Shown here: piece after piece, positions 12,568 through 13,275 of the stretch
How positions within the stretch are numbered: position 1 is the stretch's first letter
Layout: each line of letters starts with the position of its first letter
From: an uncultured Collinsella sp.
GTDB lineage: Bacteria > Actinomycetota > Coriobacteriia > Coriobacteriales > Coriobacteriaceae
Length of the DNA stretch: 13,275 nucleotides
Direction: 5' to 3'
Assembly (NCBI GenBank): GCA_900544235.1
Contig: UQUL01000049.1
Location: 1 to 13,275 of the forward strand
Program-made: the position numbers and the translations under genes
Notes under the pieces: model-generated
What the model was told of the DNA's origin: nothing
The model's input: the letters and a program-made list of their open reading frames with translations, nothing else
The model's database searches: none

Positions 12568-12606
12568 GCCTCCCATTTCTTGGACATGAGAAATGGGAGG
12601 CTTTTT
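12568..12606 (+). terminator. IS-end hairpin: terminator and SD-sequestering stem
   Basis: GCCTCCCATTTCT (12568-12580) pairs perfectly with AGAAATGGGAGGC (12589-12601), 13 pairs around an 8-nt loop, followed by TTTTT (12602-12606). Transcripts entering from ridA would end here. The right arm holds GGGAGG (12595-12600), the orfA ribosome binding site, so any read-through RNA would have that site hidden. Confidence 0.85.
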
Positions 12607-13098
12607 ATGCGTGTCGACTTGAGGGTGAAGCACGACATCGTGGCCAGGAAGGCGGCGATCGGGCTCTTCGAGCGAGGCCACGGCTCCGAGTCGGCGGCGA
12701 AGGCGCTGTCGGTCCCGCGCGACACCGTGAGACAATGGCTCTACGTATACCGGTCGTTCGGAAGCGAGGTGCTGCTATCCATGGACGGCAAGCAGGCCAG
12801 GTACACATACGAGCAGAAGGTCGCCGCCGCCTCGGCCGTGGTCGACGGCGGCATGAGCAAGCGGGACGCCATGGAGGCGTTCGGGGTCATGTCCCTGACG
12901 CCGCTCAAGAGATGGTGCGCGCTCTACCGCGAGGGCGGCGCGGAGGCCCTGCGCCCGAGGCCCAAGGGCCGGCCGAGCGGTTCCAAGGCGAGGCCGCGCA
13001 CGCGCGAGCAGGAGCTCGAGGAGCGCTGCCGAAGGCTCGAGACCGAGGTGGCCTACCTAAAAAAATTGCGTGCCCTGGTCGAGAGGGACGGACTCTGA
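12607..13098 (+). CDS. IS3-family transposase OrfA (DNA-binding subunit)
   Basis: A 163-residue protein that would bind the IS ends. Two helix-turn-helix regions are visible: about residues 10-50 (AIGLFERGHGSESAAKALSV, then PRDTVRQWLYVYR) and about 65-110 (YTYEQKVAAASAVVDGGMSK, then RDAMEAFGVMSLTPLKRWCALYR). A basic linker (RPRPKGRPSGSKARPRTR) and a C-terminal leucine-zipper-like helix (EQELEERCRRLETEVAYLKK) follow, as in InsJ of IS150. I chose ATG 12607, six bases after GGGAGG (12595-12600), rather than the upstream TTG at 12580, which lies in the terminal hairpin. Near the 3' end the codons CTA AAA AAA form a slippery site for -1 frameshifting into orfB, making the OrfAB transposase. Confidence 0.88.
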   Translation: MRVDLRVKHDIVARKAAIGLFERGHGSESAAKALSVPRDTVRQWLYVYRSFGSEVLLSMDGKQARYTYEQKVAAASAVVDGGMSKRDAMEAFGVMSLTPLKRWCALYREGGAEALRPRPKGRPSGSKARPRTREQELEERCRRLETEVAYLKKLRALVERDGL

Positions 13099-13106
13099 CC
13101 AGGGCG
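13059..13106 (+). promoter_or_regulatory. -1 ribosomal frameshift signal (A AAA AAA plus stem-loop)
   Basis: The heptamer A AAA AAA (13059-13065) is in the correct phase of orfA (CTA AAA AAA). Five bases later a stem-loop begins: GCCCTGGTC (13072-13080) pairs with GACCAGGGC (13097-13105), a G-U pair extends it by one, and AGAG/CTCT (13082-13085/13093-13096) continues it past a single bulge. The orfA stop TGA (13096-13098) lies in the right arm. Confidence 0.85.
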
Positions 13107-13275
13107 AAGGTCGAGGCCGTGAGCGCCCTGCGCGAAGAGGGGTACGGGCTGGGGCGCCTGCTGGAGTGCGCCGGCATGGCCCGGTCCAGCTACTACTACG
13201 CGCTGTCGCACCCGAAGGCTCCCACCAGGCCCGAGCTCTGGGAGGCCGCCGCCGAGATATTCTCGCGCACCGCCA
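13065..13275 (+). CDS. IS3-family transposase OrfB, N-terminal part (partial)
   Basis: In the -1 frame relative to orfA the sequence is open from the slippery site to the window end. It reads ...RTLTRAKVEAVSALREEGYG then LGRLLECAGMARSSYYYALS and HPKAPTRPELWEAAAEIFSRTA. LLECAGMARSSYYY followed by a short proline-rich linker is the typical helical start of IS3 OrfB, ahead of the DDE (rve) catalytic domain, which is beyond the window. No clear start codon with a ribosome binding site is seen at the beginning, so OrfB is probably made as an OrfAB fusion by frameshifting; GTG 13119 is an in-frame alternative. The coordinate 13065 marks the frame entry, not a start codon. Confidence 0.8.
   Translation, partial: MACPGREGRTLTRAKVEAVSALREEGYGLGRLLECAGMARSSYYYALSHPKAPTRPELWEAAAEIFSRTA

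Larger units (their letters stand above)
12562..13275 (+). mobile_element. IS3-family insertion sequence, IS150-like (left end; runs off the window)
   Basis: The left terminal inverted repeat starts at about 12562 with TGAACTGCCTCCCATTTC and ends in TTGGACA (12580-12586), the pattern of IS150-type ends (TGTACTG...TTGGACA). Two overlapping reading frames, orfA and orfB in the -1 frame, follow with a frameshift signal. The right end and target duplication lie outside the window, so completeness and exact ends cannot be checked. The inserted sequence is rich in rare-looking arginine codons (AGG) compared with the neighbouring housekeeping genes, consistent with transfer. Confidence 0.88.

Noticed and set aside
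1..13275. tRNA or rRNA genes
   Set aside because: No cloverleaf with TTC-A/G loop and CCA-type end or rRNA-like conserved stretch was found in the intergenic regions.

Overview
The window looks like a chromosomal segment from a Coriobacteriia-type actinobacterium, most likely Collinsella or a close relative. This rests on overall impression (moderately high GC, codon choice, the style of the ribosomal proteins, GGGGAC-type intergenic repeats), not on a database match.

Positions 1-6215 hold a ribosomal-protein cluster on the + strand in the classical S10/spc order: rplC-rplD-rplW, rplB-rpsS-rplV-rpsC-rplP-rpmC-rpsQ, rplN-rplX. Three long non-coding gaps split it into three blocks, before rplC (360 nt), before rplB (179 nt) and before rplN (118 nt). 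Each gap can fold into strong RNA hairpins close to the next ribosome binding site, so the blocks look like units controlled separately by leader RNAs. The rplC and rplB leaders share a 26-nt motif. In the rplB and rplN leaders a single-stranded segment can pair with the Shine-Dalgarno region. I regard these leaders as the most interesting content. The cluster stops at a strong intrinsic terminator after rplX; rplE and the rest of the usual spc genes do not follow.

Positions 6216-6637 hold short palindromic GGGGAC repeats and an AT-rich control region with an exact 18-bp palindrome. A two-gene operon follows: a Gfo/Idh/MocA oxidoreductase (6638-7717) and a DeoR-family repressor (7721-8467). 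It converges on a minus-strand operon (11751-8584) with a large U32 peptidase-family protein, probably an rRNA hydroxylase of the RlhA type, and an RluA-type pseudouridine synthase. Two hairpins lie between the converging operons.

Positions 11752-12129 are a divergent intergenic region with a long, nearly perfect palindrome. ridA (12130-12507) follows. The left end of an IS3-family insertion sequence (IS150-like) begins at about 12562 and runs off the window; its orfA, -1 frameshift site with a downstream stem-loop, and start of orfB are visible. The IS end doubles as a terminator hairpin that hides the orfA ribosome binding site, and the IS appears to have landed in ridA's own terminator.
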